Below are positions 42,432-51,788 of a DNA stretch of 64,000 nucleotides, one piece after another. Each line of letters opens with the position of its first letter. Position 1 is the first letter of the stretch. This stretch comes from JBBRMW01 sp038239365 (GTDB lineage: Bacteria > Chloroflexota > Anaerolineae > Aggregatilineales > UBA2796). Under the pieces are notes generated by a model, which did no database searches, was not told where the DNA came from, and saw only the letters and a list, made by a program, of their open reading frames with translations. Made by a program: the position numbers and the translations under genes. The stretch is from the NCBI GenBank assembly GCA_038239365.1, contig JBBSEU010000003.1, positions 1 through 64,000 on the forward strand, in the 5' to 3' direction.

Positions 42432-42833
42432 TTACAAGCCGCAGGTGAAGTATTTGACAAACGCATCACTGCCCGTCGCGCCGAAGGATCCACCCGTCCA
42501 GGCAACGTGATAGCTGCCCGCGCCATCCGAAACGAGCGTCAGCGTGCCAAAACCGGGCACAGTCTGTGTCTGTGCCTTGGTTTGCGCGGCAGTCAGATCG
42601 CTGGCCTGATACATCGCCAGACGGAAACCAACGCTATCATTATCTACGCCCAATACATCAATGTAGGTACTGTTGCAGTAGACGGCGATTCGATCCCCGG
42701 TGAGTGGATTCCAACGGCCATCGCCCGGCGTATACGGATTACCTGAGTCAGCGTGAACTGCCGTGCCTGCCAACCCAATCGAACCTAACAGGATCGCAAC
42801 GACTAAACTGAGTTTGACCATCAACTTACGCAT
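42432..42833 (-). CDS. Small secreted protein
   Basis: 133 residues from the ATG at 42833, with GGAGGATGAA upstream. A signal peptide is clear (LMVKLSLVVAILLGSIGLAG, cleavage near VHADS). The mature part begins GNPYTPGDGRWNPLTGDRIA and holds VYCNSTYIDVLGVDNDSVGF and a final Cys pair partner in YFTCGL, so a disulfide is likely between the two Cys. I do not recognise a family; similar short proteins with a repeated beta domain occur in Chloroflexota secretomes. Nothing else is known. Confidence 0.75.
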   Translation of the reverse strand: MRKLMVKLSLVVAILLGSIGLAGTAVHADSGNPYTPGDGRWNPLTGDRIAVYCNSTYIDVLGVDNDSVGFRLAMYQASDLTAAQTKAQTQTVPGFGTLTLVSDGAGSYHVAWTGGSFGATGSDAFVKYFTCGL

Positions 42834-43005
42834 TTCATCCTCCAACAACTAGCCAGTGACACCACAACCTGCAACGCTTGAAGTCGATAGCGCGCCTCTC
42901 AACTCCCTGCGTTTGTCAGGAATAATTACAGGATAGCCACCAGTTATGAAGAATTTATAGAAATTTTGTAATTTATTGGAGTAGATGCAGCGCACTCATG
43001 TAGCA

Positions 43006-43860
43006 CTAAGATTTGGCGTAGTCGATCACCCCGTCCGCGCCGATGGGGACAATCACACCACACGAATTGCAACGCAGGCGCTGATCGTCACGGCTCAATT
43101 GATTTTGACCACAATGTGGGCAGCGCAAGATCGCCTCTATCGCATGATCAGGCGCGGGCGTTTGTGTGCCGGGTTTATACGCCCACACCAGTTGGTAATC
43201 CATCTGCCAGATTTCGACGGTGACGCGGTGCAATCCGAAGCGTTCACGCAAGCGCGCCGCCAACACCTCTGCCGACTGCGTTTTGCCGGGCATCAGGCGT
43301 GCATCGGTGCCTTTACGATTCGTGATCAGGATCAGCGCGCCGGGACGTGCCACACGTACCAGTTCCGCGATCACGGCGTTCGGATCGGGCATAAACTCCA
43401 GCGCCTCAAGGCACGTCACCGCATCGAATGTATCCGCCGCAAAGGGGAGGGCTTGCGCGGGCTGGTAGATTAAGTCGTAGCGATGACCGCATGATGCCAG
43501 TTTTTCGGCGGCCACGGCCAGCATCTGACGGCTGTAGTCCAGGCCAATCACCCGCCCATTGAAAGCCGATTGATCAAATAAGGTCAGTGGCAGGCGGGCT
43601 GTCCCCGTCGCCACGTCCAAAACAAGCGGTGCTGGTATCGCGGTCAGGGCACGCAGCATGGGACGGGCAAGAGTGGCCGCTTCCCAGGTGTCATCATATT
43701 TCTTGATCGAGTCGTAGCGGCGTGCGTACACATCGTACAACCAGACCACCACGCGCCGCCCCAGGTAGACGCCTTCAGTAGCAAAAAACAACCACCAGAT
43801 GAGTAATCCACTGAGCGCCGCTATAACCGCGATCAGAGTGATCAGTCCCGGTAGGGTCAC
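43006..43860 (-). CDS. Membrane-anchored SAM-dependent methyltransferase with C-terminal zinc-ribbon-like tail
   Basis: 284 residues. One N-terminal membrane helix (GLITLIAVIAALSGLLIWWL) is followed by a class I methyltransferase core: motif I APLVLDVATGTARLPL, acidic loop VIGLDYSRQML, and FDAVTCLEALEFMPDP with RVARPGALILITN. The last 45 residues hold two CxxC pairs (CPHCGQNQ and CNSCGVI) in a treble-clef-like ribbon, similar to the Trm112 or UPF0434 family zinc tail. It may methylate a lipid, quinone or protein at the membrane; the substrate is unknown. It overlaps the LysM gene by 4 nt and is therefore co-translated with it. Confidence 0.88.
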   Translation of the reverse strand: MTLPGLITLIAVIAALSGLLIWWLFFATEGVYLGRRVVVWLYDVYARRYDSIKKYDDTWEAATLARPMLRALTAIPAPLVLDVATGTARLPLTLFDQSAFNGRVIGLDYSRQMLAVAAEKLASCGHRYDLIYQPAQALPFAADTFDAVTCLEALEFMPDPNAVIAELVRVARPGALILITNRKGTDARLMPGKTQSAEVLAARLRERFGLHRVTVEIWQMDYQLVWAYKPGTQTPAPDHAIEAILRCPHCGQNQLSRDDQRLRCNSCGVIVPIGADGVIDYAKS

Positions 43861-44954
43861 GGCTGCGTCGGATCGTAGAAGACGGCTACAGTTCCGCCTT
43901 GCACATAAGATTGACCGTTATTGTAAAAGCCGTAGGCTGTCAGCGTGCCGGAATACATCTGTGTGCCGCTGATCGTCCAGCGCGCCGATGCCAAACCGCC
44001 CGACGGACTCCGATCCAGGGCGATAGATTGCGGCGACGAGCCAGGCAGGTTCGTGATCAACACCCATGACACATACTCGACATTCTTCACGTTGATCGCA
44101 CTCACAACGACATCACCCGCCCGTATGCGGTAGCGGCCATTGGTGAACTCCGAGGGGGTGATCGTTACATCGCCCACCACTGCCGGGCCGGGCAACGGTG
44201 TATTCGTAAATACAGGCGCAACCGTCAAGGTGGCAATGATAGGTGAATCGGCACGTATGACTATGATCTGATTGGAATACTGCACATAGCGATTAATCGC
44301 GTCCAGTGCAACTGCTGTCAGATACAGCGTGGCATTTTGCGGCAATGTGGCAAGGTCCCAACCAAACTGTGCGCGCAGCCCGAAAACGGGGCTGCTGCCC
44401 AGGTAATTTTGCTGACCGCCCGCATAGCTGTAATAAAAAGCGATGCGCGTGCCCGCACGAACATTATCAGCTACGATGATAATTGGCCCCGGCTGCACGC
44501 GATATTGACCGCTGATATAGTTGGCAGGCTGCACCGACATTTGCATGATCTGGCTGCTGATTGCCGGAGTCGCGCTGGCAACAGGTAGCAGTGCTTTCGG
44601 GACGAAAATGAACTGCCCAACTTCAATCAGATCGCCATTGGTGATGCAGTTGGCGCTCATCAATAAATCAACGTTTGTGCCCGCGCGGCTCGCAATCGTG
44701 CCCAGCGTATCGCCTGAAACAACGACATACCGCTGCCAGCCATTGGGATAATTGCAGGTGGTGTTGTTGACCACTGGCGGCACGACAGCAATATCAAACG
44801 TGGCGGTTGGCTGAGAGATCGGCGTTTGCGTGCTAAACACAAAGACCGTTGCCGTGGAAACAAATTGTGTGGGTGCAAGTGTCGGTTCTGCGCCCAGATT
44901 GCAGCCGATAGTTGCCAATGCCAGCATGACGATCCCGATCATCCATCGTTTCAT
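43857..44954 (-). CDS. LysM-domain lipoprotein
   Basis: 365 residues from the ATG at 44954. A lipoprotein signal (KRWMIGIVMLALATIGC) ends in a Cys. After a proline/threonine-rich stretch comes one LysM domain (QRYVVVSGDTLGTIASRAGT ... GDLIEVGQFIFVPKA), which binds peptidoglycan or chitin oligomers. The rest is two beta-sandwich-like repeats beginning YISGQYRVQPGPIIIVADN and FTNGRYRIRAGDVVVSAIN. It is anchored on the outer side of the membrane. It overlaps the epimerase gene upstream and the methyltransferase gene downstream by 4 nt each. Confidence 0.88.
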   Translation of the reverse strand: MKRWMIGIVMLALATIGCNLGAEPTLAPTQFVSTATVFVFSTQTPISQPTATFDIAVVPPVVNNTTCNYPNGWQRYVVVSGDTLGTIASRAGTNVDLLMSANCITNGDLIEVGQFIFVPKALLPVASATPAISSQIMQMSVQPANYISGQYRVQPGPIIIVADNVRAGTRIAFYYSYAGGQQNYLGSSPVFGLRAQFGWDLATLPQNATLYLTAVALDAINRYVQYSNQIIVIRADSPIIATLTVAPVFTNTPLPGPAVVGDVTITPSEFTNGRYRIRAGDVVVSAINVKNVEYVSWVLITNLPGSSPQSIALDRSPSGGLASARWTISGTQMYSGTLTAYGFYNNGQSYVQGGTVAVFYDPTQP

Positions 44955-45934
44955 TGGTTGCCCCTTTGCGTGGTCATAAGCCATTGTTCCGTGCGTGCCA
45001 TGCCTTCACTCAGGCTGATACGTGGCTGCCAGCCAAGCCGTTCACTGGCCTTATCCATCCGGTAGACCGCCTGACGGGAGAGCATTCGTAGAGTGCCGCT
45101 GATGTCTGCTGATTGTCCCCGCAAGCGCAATACTTCGTCAATTGGGCGCGCAAAAGGCGCTAGTATTCCCGTCGGTATGCGCTGCTTCCGCTTGTTGCCC
45201 GCCATGCGTGCATAATATCCCAAAAATTCGTTCCAGGTCACCGCCGGATCCGCCGAAGCGTTGAAGGCTTCACCGGGCGCGGCGAGATCTGTCGCCGCCA
45301 CAATAATCATCTCCACCAGATCATCAATATAGATCGGGTGTGCCGTGCCCACTCCAAAATCCGGCACAAACGGCCACTGCTGGCACCACTTGAACAATCG
45401 AATCGACCAGAACGGCGAACGCGGCCCGTACACATAGGCCGGGCGAATTACGGTAGTGGTCAACCCGGTACGTTGCGCGATCCCCCACACCGCCTTTTCA
45501 CCCTCAGCTTTGGTTTGCTGATAATAGTCGCGCGGCGAAGGCGTGTATGGATGCGACTCGAAGATCGATCCGGCGATTTGCAGCCCATAAACGGCAACGC
45601 TGCTGATGTGAACGAGTCGCGCCGCGCCTGCTTCGTGGGCGGCCTGCGCCACGTTCTCCGATCCCTGAACATTGACTCGATAGTGTGTCTGTGCCGACCC
45701 ATTGCCAACTGCCGCCAAATGAAAAACAACGTCACAATCTTCGGCATGGCGGCGCATCCCGTCGGCGTCCTGTACATCGCCCTGCACGACTTCCGCGCCT
45801 GTCAGGTAGCGGCCACGTTCCGGGTCACGACACACGGCACGCACGGCCACACCCTGCTCAATCAAGCGCAGTGTGAGTGCCCCGGCAATGAAGCCATTCG
45901 CGCCTGTAACCAGCGCGCGTTGAATATCCGCCAT
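44951..45934 (-). CDS. NAD-dependent epimerase/dehydratase (extended SDR)
   Basis: 327 residues. The NAD motif is ALVTGANGFIAGAL and the catalytic YxxxK appears in DYYQQTKAEGEKAVW. Asp in VQGDVQDADGM and Ser in VHISSVAVYG complete the SDR pattern. The C-terminal domain contains PIYIDDLVEMIIVAAT, common in sugar-nucleotide epimerases and dihydroflavonol reductase-like proteins. It starts the operon with the LysM lipoprotein and the methyltransferase. The substrate could be a UDP- or NDP-sugar or a hydroxysteroid-like compound; the sequence does not decide. Confidence 0.9.
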   Translation of the reverse strand: MADIQRALVTGANGFIAGALTLRLIEQGVAVRAVCRDPERGRYLTGAEVVQGDVQDADGMRRHAEDCDVVFHLAAVGNGSAQTHYRVNVQGSENVAQAAHEAGAARLVHISSVAVYGLQIAGSIFESHPYTPSPRDYYQQTKAEGEKAVWGIAQRTGLTTTVIRPAYVYGPRSPFWSIRLFKWCQQWPFVPDFGVGTAHPIYIDDLVEMIIVAATDLAAPGEAFNASADPAVTWNEFLGYYARMAGNKRKQRIPTGILAPFARPIDEVLRLRGQSADISGTLRMLSRQAVYRMDKASERLGWQPRISLSEGMARTEQWLMTTQRGNQ

Positions 45935-45978
45935 TGTGACTCTCGTGAGAAGTGCTGATAACGATTGCTATTATAGCC

Positions 45979-47631
45979 TTAAAGCCGCTTGCCGTTGTTG
46001 CTACTGCGAATTTCCAAAATCTGTTCAAGGCTGATACCGTGCCGTCGGGCGATTTCCCGCGCATAACCTGAGCCAAGCGGTTCACCACGCGCGATCCTGA
46101 AGGTAGGCAAGGCGCGGCCATCCTCGTTTTGCGTCACACCTGCCACCAGACTCATCAGGCTGCTTGTGCCGGAAACGGCCTGTTCAATTTCGGGGATGCG
46201 TGCTGCCAGTTCAATCAAATGGGTAGCGAATAAGCCGCGCACACCCACTGCCCGCAGTCCGCACAACACATCTTTCGCTAGATACAGGGCTTCGCCGGGC
46301 GTCGTACTCGATAACGACTCGTTCAGCAGCACCAAACTATCCTGGCTGGCACGGACAAAAATATCGCGCAGCCGTTCTGCTTCCTCGGCCAGTCGGCCTT
46401 GCTGTCGTGTTTCGAGCGCCGGAAAATGGGTGAAGATCGCGTCTACCGGGCTAAGCCGCGCCGAATGTGCCGGAATCAACAACCCGGCCTGTGCCAGCAC
46501 ATGCGCCAACCCAACCGACTGTAAATAGGTAGTTTTACCGCCGCTGTTTGGCCCCGTCAGAATACCGATGCGCCCCTGATCATCAAATTGCACGTCATTG
46601 CTGATCGGCACTCCGGCATTATCGCGCGCCGCCAGATTCAAATTGAGCAAGCCTTCGATCCGGGTGATACGTTCATCAACAGGCGCGATTTCCGGTTGGC
46701 AGAACGTCACACCGCGCATCTCAAGCCGCCGAATCATGCTGACGGCTGTACTGTAAAAAATCAGTTCGTTTTCCAGGCTGGTCAATGGCGCGCTGCTGAT
46801 TCGAATATAGCGCCCTAATGCCCGCGCCACAGGTTGGGCAATCTGTGTGATCAACCGTTCCAAATCCTGAAACAGTGGTGAGAGCGGGCGCTGTTCCAGA
46901 TCAGATGGGGTATAGTGCAGCGGCGCTAATCCAGCGTCATTCTCATCTGAGGTATGAGCGCCCAACAGGCGACTCAGAAATGAGCGCGTTTCAGTGAATG
47001 GCCGATCATTGATACTCAGCAAAGTGGCGGCACTCGGCTGCAACTGCGAGTCGAGATTAACGCCAATGGTCAGGCTGCGAATATTTTGGAGCGGGCGTTG
47101 CAGTTCGGGCAGTTGGGCGCGTAATGCCTGAAAATTCTCATCCTTGATAATTTCGGCCAAATTATTCTGCAAACGGTGGAGCGCCTCGGCTTGCAACGCG
47201 GCCGCGCTCAATGCTTCGTGCAAATCTTCGACTACGCTCAAATACAGATCAAGTTGGGCGAGTCGATCTGTCGTTTCGAGCAGGATACCACGCTGACGTT
47301 TGCCCAATAGTGCGTGTCCCATTCGCAGATCGGCCAGACGCGGCAGCAGGGCACTCACGCGCTCCACCAACGCCGGATTTTGCAAAAAGTCGTGCAGCAC
47401 CGCCTGTCGCCAACGGATCACGCCGGGATCGGTGCTAAGGGCGGTCAGCATTTGCCGAATGAAGGGCGTCTGGCGGTTATCGGTGCTGAAGGCGCGAACA
47501 ACATCCTCAAGACCCAGGTCTTGTGCCCAGGCCGCTGCCGTAATGGTATTGGCGGGTTTGCCAGTCGGCTGCATCAGACTGACGACGCCTATATCGAGCG
47601 TTGATCGGTTGCGTGAATTGGATTGAGACAT
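45979..47631 (-). CDS. MutS-family ATPase without mismatch-recognition domain
   Basis: 550 residues. The C-terminal ATPase has Walker A GPNSGGKTTYL, Walker B region LVLLNESLSSTTPGEALYLA, and the LFATHLIELAARIP switch, the hallmarks of MutS domain V. The N-terminal 300 residues are helical (lever/clamp-like: DVVRAFSTDNRQTPFIRQML, LPRLADLRMGHALLG). The mismatch-binding domains I/II with the F-x-E motif are missing, and so is the C-terminal Smr nuclease of MutS2. It may be a MutS-related enzyme acting on branched DNA or stalled complexes. Its role is not established. Confidence 0.88.
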   Translation of the reverse strand: MSQSNSRNRSTLDIGVVSLMQPTGKPANTITAAAWAQDLGLEDVVRAFSTDNRQTPFIRQMLTALSTDPGVIRWRQAVLHDFLQNPALVERVSALLPRLADLRMGHALLGKRQRGILLETTDRLAQLDLYLSVVEDLHEALSAAALQAEALHRLQNNLAEIIKDENFQALRAQLPELQRPLQNIRSLTIGVNLDSQLQPSAATLLSINDRPFTETRSFLSRLLGAHTSDENDAGLAPLHYTPSDLEQRPLSPLFQDLERLITQIAQPVARALGRYIRISSAPLTSLENELIFYSTAVSMIRRLEMRGVTFCQPEIAPVDERITRIEGLLNLNLAARDNAGVPISNDVQFDDQGRIGILTGPNSGGKTTYLQSVGLAHVLAQAGLLIPAHSARLSPVDAIFTHFPALETRQQGRLAEEAERLRDIFVRASQDSLVLLNESLSSTTPGEALYLAKDVLCGLRAVGVRGLFATHLIELAARIPEIEQAVSGTSSLMSLVAGVTQNEDGRALPTFRIARGEPLGSGYAREIARRHGISLEQILEIRSSNNGKRL

Positions 47632-47662
47632 TCGCAGATTATAGAGATAATGGCGATCTGGA

Positions 47663-48526
47663 TCAAAACAGCGGTAGTTGCGTCAGCGAATCATTTGAGG
47701 GACGTTCGGCCTCGTCCCAGGGGAGCGGCGGCAGTGCCGGGCGCAGCACGCGAACCTTTTGGTAAAAGTCTCGTGCAAACACTGGCGAATGAATTTCTAC
47801 CGGGCAGTGAACGTAAAAATAGATGTCGCGGTCTTCATCGATCCAGATAGCGATACGCGGTGCCCATTCTGCCCAGAACGGTTCATTTTCGGCGGCCACC
47901 GGACTGCTGATGTAACGCACTACCGCGAACGATTGCAGAGGATCGGTCACAAGCGGCACGTTCGGTTTACGTTCCTGCGCGCTTTCGGCATCCGGCGAGT
48001 CGGATTCGTGGGCGGGGCGGCTGTCGAACAGGACGCGCCCCGCCCGAAACGCACCCAAACAATCATGCAGTTCGGCTTCACCCTGCGGCGTGAAAAAGTC
48101 CGGGTGACGCACTTCGACGGTGACTTGCAAACCTTCCGGCAAATTTTCAAGGAACTGCGCCAGGATCGGAATACGGGTAGGCGCAAAACTTGGCGGCAGT
48201 TGCAGCATCAACGGGCCAAGTCGCGGGCCAAGCAGTCGCATCGTCCCGACGAAAGCGCGCGCCTGACTTTCCATATCCTTTAATTGTGCGGTATGGGAGA
48301 TCGCTTTCGGGAACTTCGGGCTGAAGCGGAATGTTTCCGGCGTCTCTGCTGCCCACTTCTTGACCGTCGGCACAGGTGGCACAGCATAGAAGCTGCTGTT
48401 CATCTCGACAGCGGTCAGACGGCGCGTATAAGCCGCCAACCGTCCATCTTTGGGCGTGCCCGGCGGAAAGAAGTTGCCAGCCCAATCATCATGCGCCCAA
48501 ACCGCGCACCCGATATAAAATGTCAT
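47663..48526 (-). CDS. DUF72 family protein (TIM-barrel, YecE-like)
   Basis: 287 residues. The start IGCAVWAHDDWAGNFFPPGTP and the segments AVEMNSSFYAVPPVPTVKKW, FRFSPKFPKAISHT, GPLMLQLPPSFAPT and VTVEVRHPDF match the DUF72/YecE barrel. The family's function is not known, though an oxidative or nucleic-acid role has been suspected. The gene stands in front of the MutS-like gene (32-nt gap), so they may be co-transcribed. Confidence 0.88.
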   Translation of the reverse strand: MTFYIGCAVWAHDDWAGNFFPPGTPKDGRLAAYTRRLTAVEMNSSFYAVPPVPTVKKWAAETPETFRFSPKFPKAISHTAQLKDMESQARAFVGTMRLLGPRLGPLMLQLPPSFAPTRIPILAQFLENLPEGLQVTVEVRHPDFFTPQGEAELHDCLGAFRAGRVLFDSRPAHESDSPDAESAQERKPNVPLVTDPLQSFAVVRYISSPVAAENEPFWAEWAPRIAIWIDEDRDIYFYVHCPVEIHSPVFARDFYQKVRVLRPALPPLPWDEAERPSNDSLTQLPLF

Positions 48527-48664
48527 GGTTCACGTGGAGCATTAAAAGAACATTGTGATCGAATTGTAATACCTTCTCGGAATTTATCCTGAATTGTTAT
48601 ATCGCAATCAGCCATTGGCATTGTATAAAGGGTGTATATCTTTTTAGGAGGCTCGGGTTTTATC

Positions 48665-49525
48665 ATGCGCTCTCGTACATTTCCAGTTCTTAGCGTCCTG
48701 CTCATTATCGCATTGCTGCTCGAAATTATGTTCAATGCCCCACTTTCGAGTCAGGCGCAAAGCAGCCCAACTGCCCCAGCCACAACTTCCGCTGCCGACG
48801 ACTCCGATGAACTGCCGGTGCTGGTCAACTTGACTGGCAAAGTTCAGGCGATTACGGCAACAACCCTACGCATCAACGACACGATAGTTATAATCCCATC
48901 AACCTACGTGTTGCCGTCGAGTATTCAGGTGGGCGTTCTGGTCACTATTCGGGCTAATCTCCATAACGACGATACGATCATCATTATATCGCTGCTTATC
49001 GGTGCGCCAACGCCCACACCTGTCGAAACGGAAGAGCCAGAAACGCCCGAACCTACCCTTCAAGTCACAAGCGCCCCCACATTGACCAGTCCGCCACCAA
49101 CGGCTACCGCACAACCAACAATTGTTCTGCCAACGATCCCGAATTGTGGCCTTGCTAAACAGCCACTTGGCCTGCTGATCGCAGCTACTTATGGAATCCC
49201 CTACGCCGAAGTCATTGGCTGGCACTGCAAAGGCTTCACCTTTGGTGTCATTGCACGCGCCTATCTGATCGTCTTGACCGGACAGGAACAAAGTAAGCCA
49301 ACGACCATTGTGATCATCCTTGATCTGCGCTTGAGGGGAAAACACTGGGGCGCGATTATCATCATTCTGGACATCTATCCCGAACCGGAAAGCCTGATTG
49401 TGATCATCAATCCGGGTCAGGTGATTGTCGTCACCTGGGATTGCAATTATCTCAAAAAGCATAACAAGGGTTTGTACAATAAAAACTGCAAGAAGCCAAA
49501 AAAGGAAAAGAAACCCAAGAAATAG
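48665..49525 (+). CDS. Secreted protein with DUF5666-like beta domain and Lys-rich tail
   Basis: 286 residues from the ATG at 48665 (AGGAGG 13 nt upstream); a GTG at 48632 is an alternative. The signal peptide (VLSVLLIIALLLEIMFNAPL) is followed by a short beta domain: LTGKVQAITATTLRINDTIV and SIQVGVLVTIRANLHNDDTI, the plan of DUF5666-type domains. A Pro/Thr-rich linker, then a second beta-rich region with GQEQSKPTTIVIILDLRLRG, leads to a C-terminal tail very rich in Lys (KKPKKEKKPKK). A basic tail could bind wall polymers or nucleic acid. The function is unknown. Confidence 0.75.
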   Translation: MRSRTFPVLSVLLIIALLLEIMFNAPLSSQAQSSPTAPATTSAADDSDELPVLVNLTGKVQAITATTLRINDTIVIIPSTYVLPSSIQVGVLVTIRANLHNDDTIIIISLLIGAPTPTPVETEEPETPEPTLQVTSAPTLTSPPPTATAQPTIVLPTIPNCGLAKQPLGLLIAATYGIPYAEVIGWHCKGFTFGVIARAYLIVLTGQEQSKPTTIVIILDLRLRGKHWGAIIIILDIYPEPESLIVIINPGQVIVVTWDCNYLKKHNKGLYNKNCKKPKKEKKPKK

Positions 49526-49575
49526 AGGCGGCTAATCAGCATTTGCCATATGACTTTTGCGCTGTGACTTCCATA

Positions 49576-49599
49576 ACTCCGCGCCTTTTCGCGCGGAGT
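49576..49599. terminator. Hairpin between convergent genes
   Basis: A perfect 9-bp stem, ACTCCGCGC (49576-49584) with GCGCGGAGT (49591-49599), and loop CTTTTC. It lies between the secreted protein gene and the convergent GntR gene. No long T run follows, so it may be a weak or factor-assisted terminator. Confidence 0.55.
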
Positions 49600-49659
49600 C
49601 GTTCCTGATCGGTAGGGTCGGTTGATAGTCGCTGGCACATTGCGGTTTCGTTTGAAACG

Positions 49660-50346
49660 CTAAGGGATTGAATTGCCGTGCTGCGCTTTCAAATACGATT
49701 GAACGCCGTCCAGCGTTTGCCCCATGTGATACGCAATCGCATCCCGCAACTGCCCTTTATCACGCGCGTAACACGCATCCATAATTGCCTGATGCTCTGC
49801 CTGAATGATCGGCCCCTGATCCCGGAAAAACACGTAGCGGAAGCGGTAACGTTCGGCCAAATCCCACAATGCCGAAATCGCGTTCAGCAAATAGCGATTA
49901 TCGGCAGCTTCATAAATGATGAAGTGAAAGCGCCGATTGCTGTGCATAAACGCCACATAATCATGCGTCTCCAACTGCTGCGTCATTTCGCCCATCAATT
50001 TGCTCAGTTCGGTCAGGTTATCGTCACTCAGTTTTTCGGCGGCGTGATAAGCCGCTTGCCCTTCCATAATTTGCCGCGCGAAGTACAATTCCTGCATATC
50101 GTCCGCCGAGGTTTTGGTGACGAATGCCCCTCGACGCGGGATGATCTGGACGAAGCCTTCCGCTTCCAACTTTTTGAGCGCCTCTCGAATCGGGACAAGG
50201 CTAACACTCAAATCGGCAGCCAGCTTGTTCTGATCAAGCCTTGATCCGGCGACCAGCATCCCATCCAGAATCGCTACCCGAATGCGTTCCTGCACCATTC
50301 CGGCGATAGTTTTCTTGTGATCCTCAATCGGTTTGAGGGTTTCCAT
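49660..50346 (-). CDS. GntR-family transcriptional regulator, FCD subfamily
   Basis: 228 residues. The N-terminal winged helix has MVQERIRVAILDGMLVAGSR, DLSVSLVPIREALKKLEAEG and FVQIIPRRGAFVTKTSADDM. In the FCD domain the usual first Asp of the metal site is Asn in SNRRFHFIIYEA; His in AEHQAIMDACYA and His in IAYHMGQTLDG remain. Metal binding may therefore be altered. It diverges from the second oxoacid dehydrogenase operon (131-nt shared region), a typical arrangement for a local repressor of that operon. It is a paralogue of the regulator at 3716, which sits beside the first operon. Confidence 0.9.
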   Translation of the reverse strand: METLKPIEDHKKTIAGMVQERIRVAILDGMLVAGSRLDQNKLAADLSVSLVPIREALKKLEAEGFVQIIPRRGAFVTKTSADDMQELYFARQIMEGQAAYHAAEKLSDDNLTELSKLMGEMTQQLETHDYVAFMHSNRRFHFIIYEAADNRYLLNAISALWDLAERYRFRYVFFRDQGPIIQAEHQAIMDACYARDKGQLRDAIAYHMGQTLDGVQSYLKAQHGNSIP

Positions 50347-50438
50347 GCGTTTCTCACTCGTGAATATTGGTAATTTATGGAATAATAATTTATAATTTTA
50401 GCATACAATTGATTTCATGTACAGCCACGAAATGCCTA

Positions 50439-50444
50439 TATAAT
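50439..50444 (+). promoter_or_regulatory. Possible -10 box of the second oxoacid dehydrogenase operon
   Basis: TATAAT lies 33 nt before the ATG at 50478, in the AT-rich region shared with the divergent GntR gene. The -35 box is poor, as is common for an activated or tightly controlled promoter. CAATTG at 50406-50411 and ATTGGT near 50374 may be regulator half-sites. Confidence 0.45.
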
Positions 50445-50477
50445 CATGCTTGGAATATATTCTTTAGAGGCCATACG

Positions 50478-51776
50478 ATGATTTCTGATGTCGTGCTGCC
50501 CAATCTGGGCTTCGGCATGGAAGAAGGGCGCTTGATCGCCTGGCTCAAAAATGAAGGCGATCCTGTCCGCAAAGGTGAGCCAATTGCCCAGATCGAAAGC
50601 GATAAGGCCACCGTCGAGCTTGAAGCCGTCGTTGATGGCGTTCTTGACGCGATCTTGCAACCCGCCGATAAAATGATCCCGGTCGGGACGGTTTTGGCGC
50701 GCATCCGCTCCGGCACGGAGACAGCGTCAGCACCGCTCCCTGCCGCCGCGCCCGAACCGTCAATCGACTCACAACGTGCTACCCCCGTCGCGCAGCGCAT
50801 GGCAAACGAACACAACCTTGATCTGCACCAGGTCAGCGGCAGCGGCCCCGGCGGACGCATCACCCGCGAAGATGTGCAGCAGGCCGTCCTCAAGCGGGCT
50901 GCGCCGTCCAATGGCCGTCCGGGGCGTGCATTGGCTGCGCCTGCCGTCCGAAAATTGGCACGCGATAACAGCATCGACTTGAGCCAGATTCAAGGCACGG
51001 GCGAAGATGGTCATGTGACGCGCGCCGATGTGGAAATGCTGCTCACCAAACCCGCCATCGCAGCCACCACTATCGCATCCACTGTACCAACTTCTGTCAG
51101 TTCATCACCCACTCAGCTCGATCCAGATCGTGTGGAGCGTCCATTCAGCACCATGCGTCAGGCGATTGCGCGCCGTTTGGTACAGAGTGCCCAGGAAGCG
51201 CCACATTTTTACGCCACTGCTGAACTCGATCTAACCGATGCGCTGCGAAAACTGCCACACGGCATCGGCATCAATAATCTGCTGCTCTATCTGACCATAC
51301 AGGCATTGCGCGATCAAACTGATCTCAACGCGACCTATGAGAACGGCCATTTATACAGCTACTCCCACGTCCACTTAGCGGTAGCCGTAGCACTACCAAC
51401 CGGGTTAATCACGCCGGTTTTGCGCCGCGCCGATGATTATTCATTGGCCGGGCTTGCCGAACGTGCCCGCGATCTGATCGCCCGCACGCGCGAAAACAAA
51501 CTGCGCCCCGATGAATTGAGCGGCGGGACATTCACCGTCAGCAATCTGGGCATCATCCGGCAGATCGATCACTTCACCGCGATCATCAATCCGCCTCAAG
51601 TCGGCATTTTGGCGGTTGGTGCGGCCAAAGAGCGCCCTGTAGTCCTCAACGGCGGCTTGCACATCCGCACCACCGCGCACGTCACGCTTTCCGCCGATCA
51701 TCGCGTGATCGATGGCTTGATCGCCGCGCGTTTCCTTGAAGCATTTGATCAGCGTCTTCAAAATTTTGCAGGGTAA
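50478..51776 (+). CDS. Dihydrolipoamide acyltransferase (E2), second copy
   Basis: 432 residues from the ATG at 50478, with AGAGG upstream; the long in-frame leader from 50367 is rejected. The lipoyl domain (1-78) has K43 in ESDKATVELE. Two peripheral-subunit-binding domains follow: ATPVAQRMANEHNLDLHQVS with GSGPGGRITREDV, and APAVRKLARDNSIDLSQIQG with GTGEDGHVTRADV. The catalytic domain (about 205-432) carries STMRQAIARRLVQ and the active-site DHRVIDG. Unlike the copy at 2264, its linkers hold no palindromic insertions. It is the first gene of an E2-E1alpha-E1beta operon. Confidence 0.94.
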   Translation: MISDVVLPNLGFGMEEGRLIAWLKNEGDPVRKGEPIAQIESDKATVELEAVVDGVLDAILQPADKMIPVGTVLARIRSGTETASAPLPAAAPEPSIDSQRATPVAQRMANEHNLDLHQVSGSGPGGRITREDVQQAVLKRAAPSNGRPGRALAAPAVRKLARDNSIDLSQIQGTGEDGHVTRADVEMLLTKPAIAATTIASTVPTSVSSSPTQLDPDRVERPFSTMRQAIARRLVQSAQEAPHFYATAELDLTDALRKLPHGIGINNLLLYLTIQALRDQTDLNATYENGHLYSYSHVHLAVAVALPTGLITPVLRRADDYSLAGLAERARDLIARTRENKLRPDELSGGTFTVSNLGIIRQIDHFTAIINPPQVGILAVGAAKERPVVLNGGLHIRTTAHVTLSADHRVIDGLIAARFLEAFDQRLQNFAG

Positions 51777-51788
51777 GGGCGAAATATT

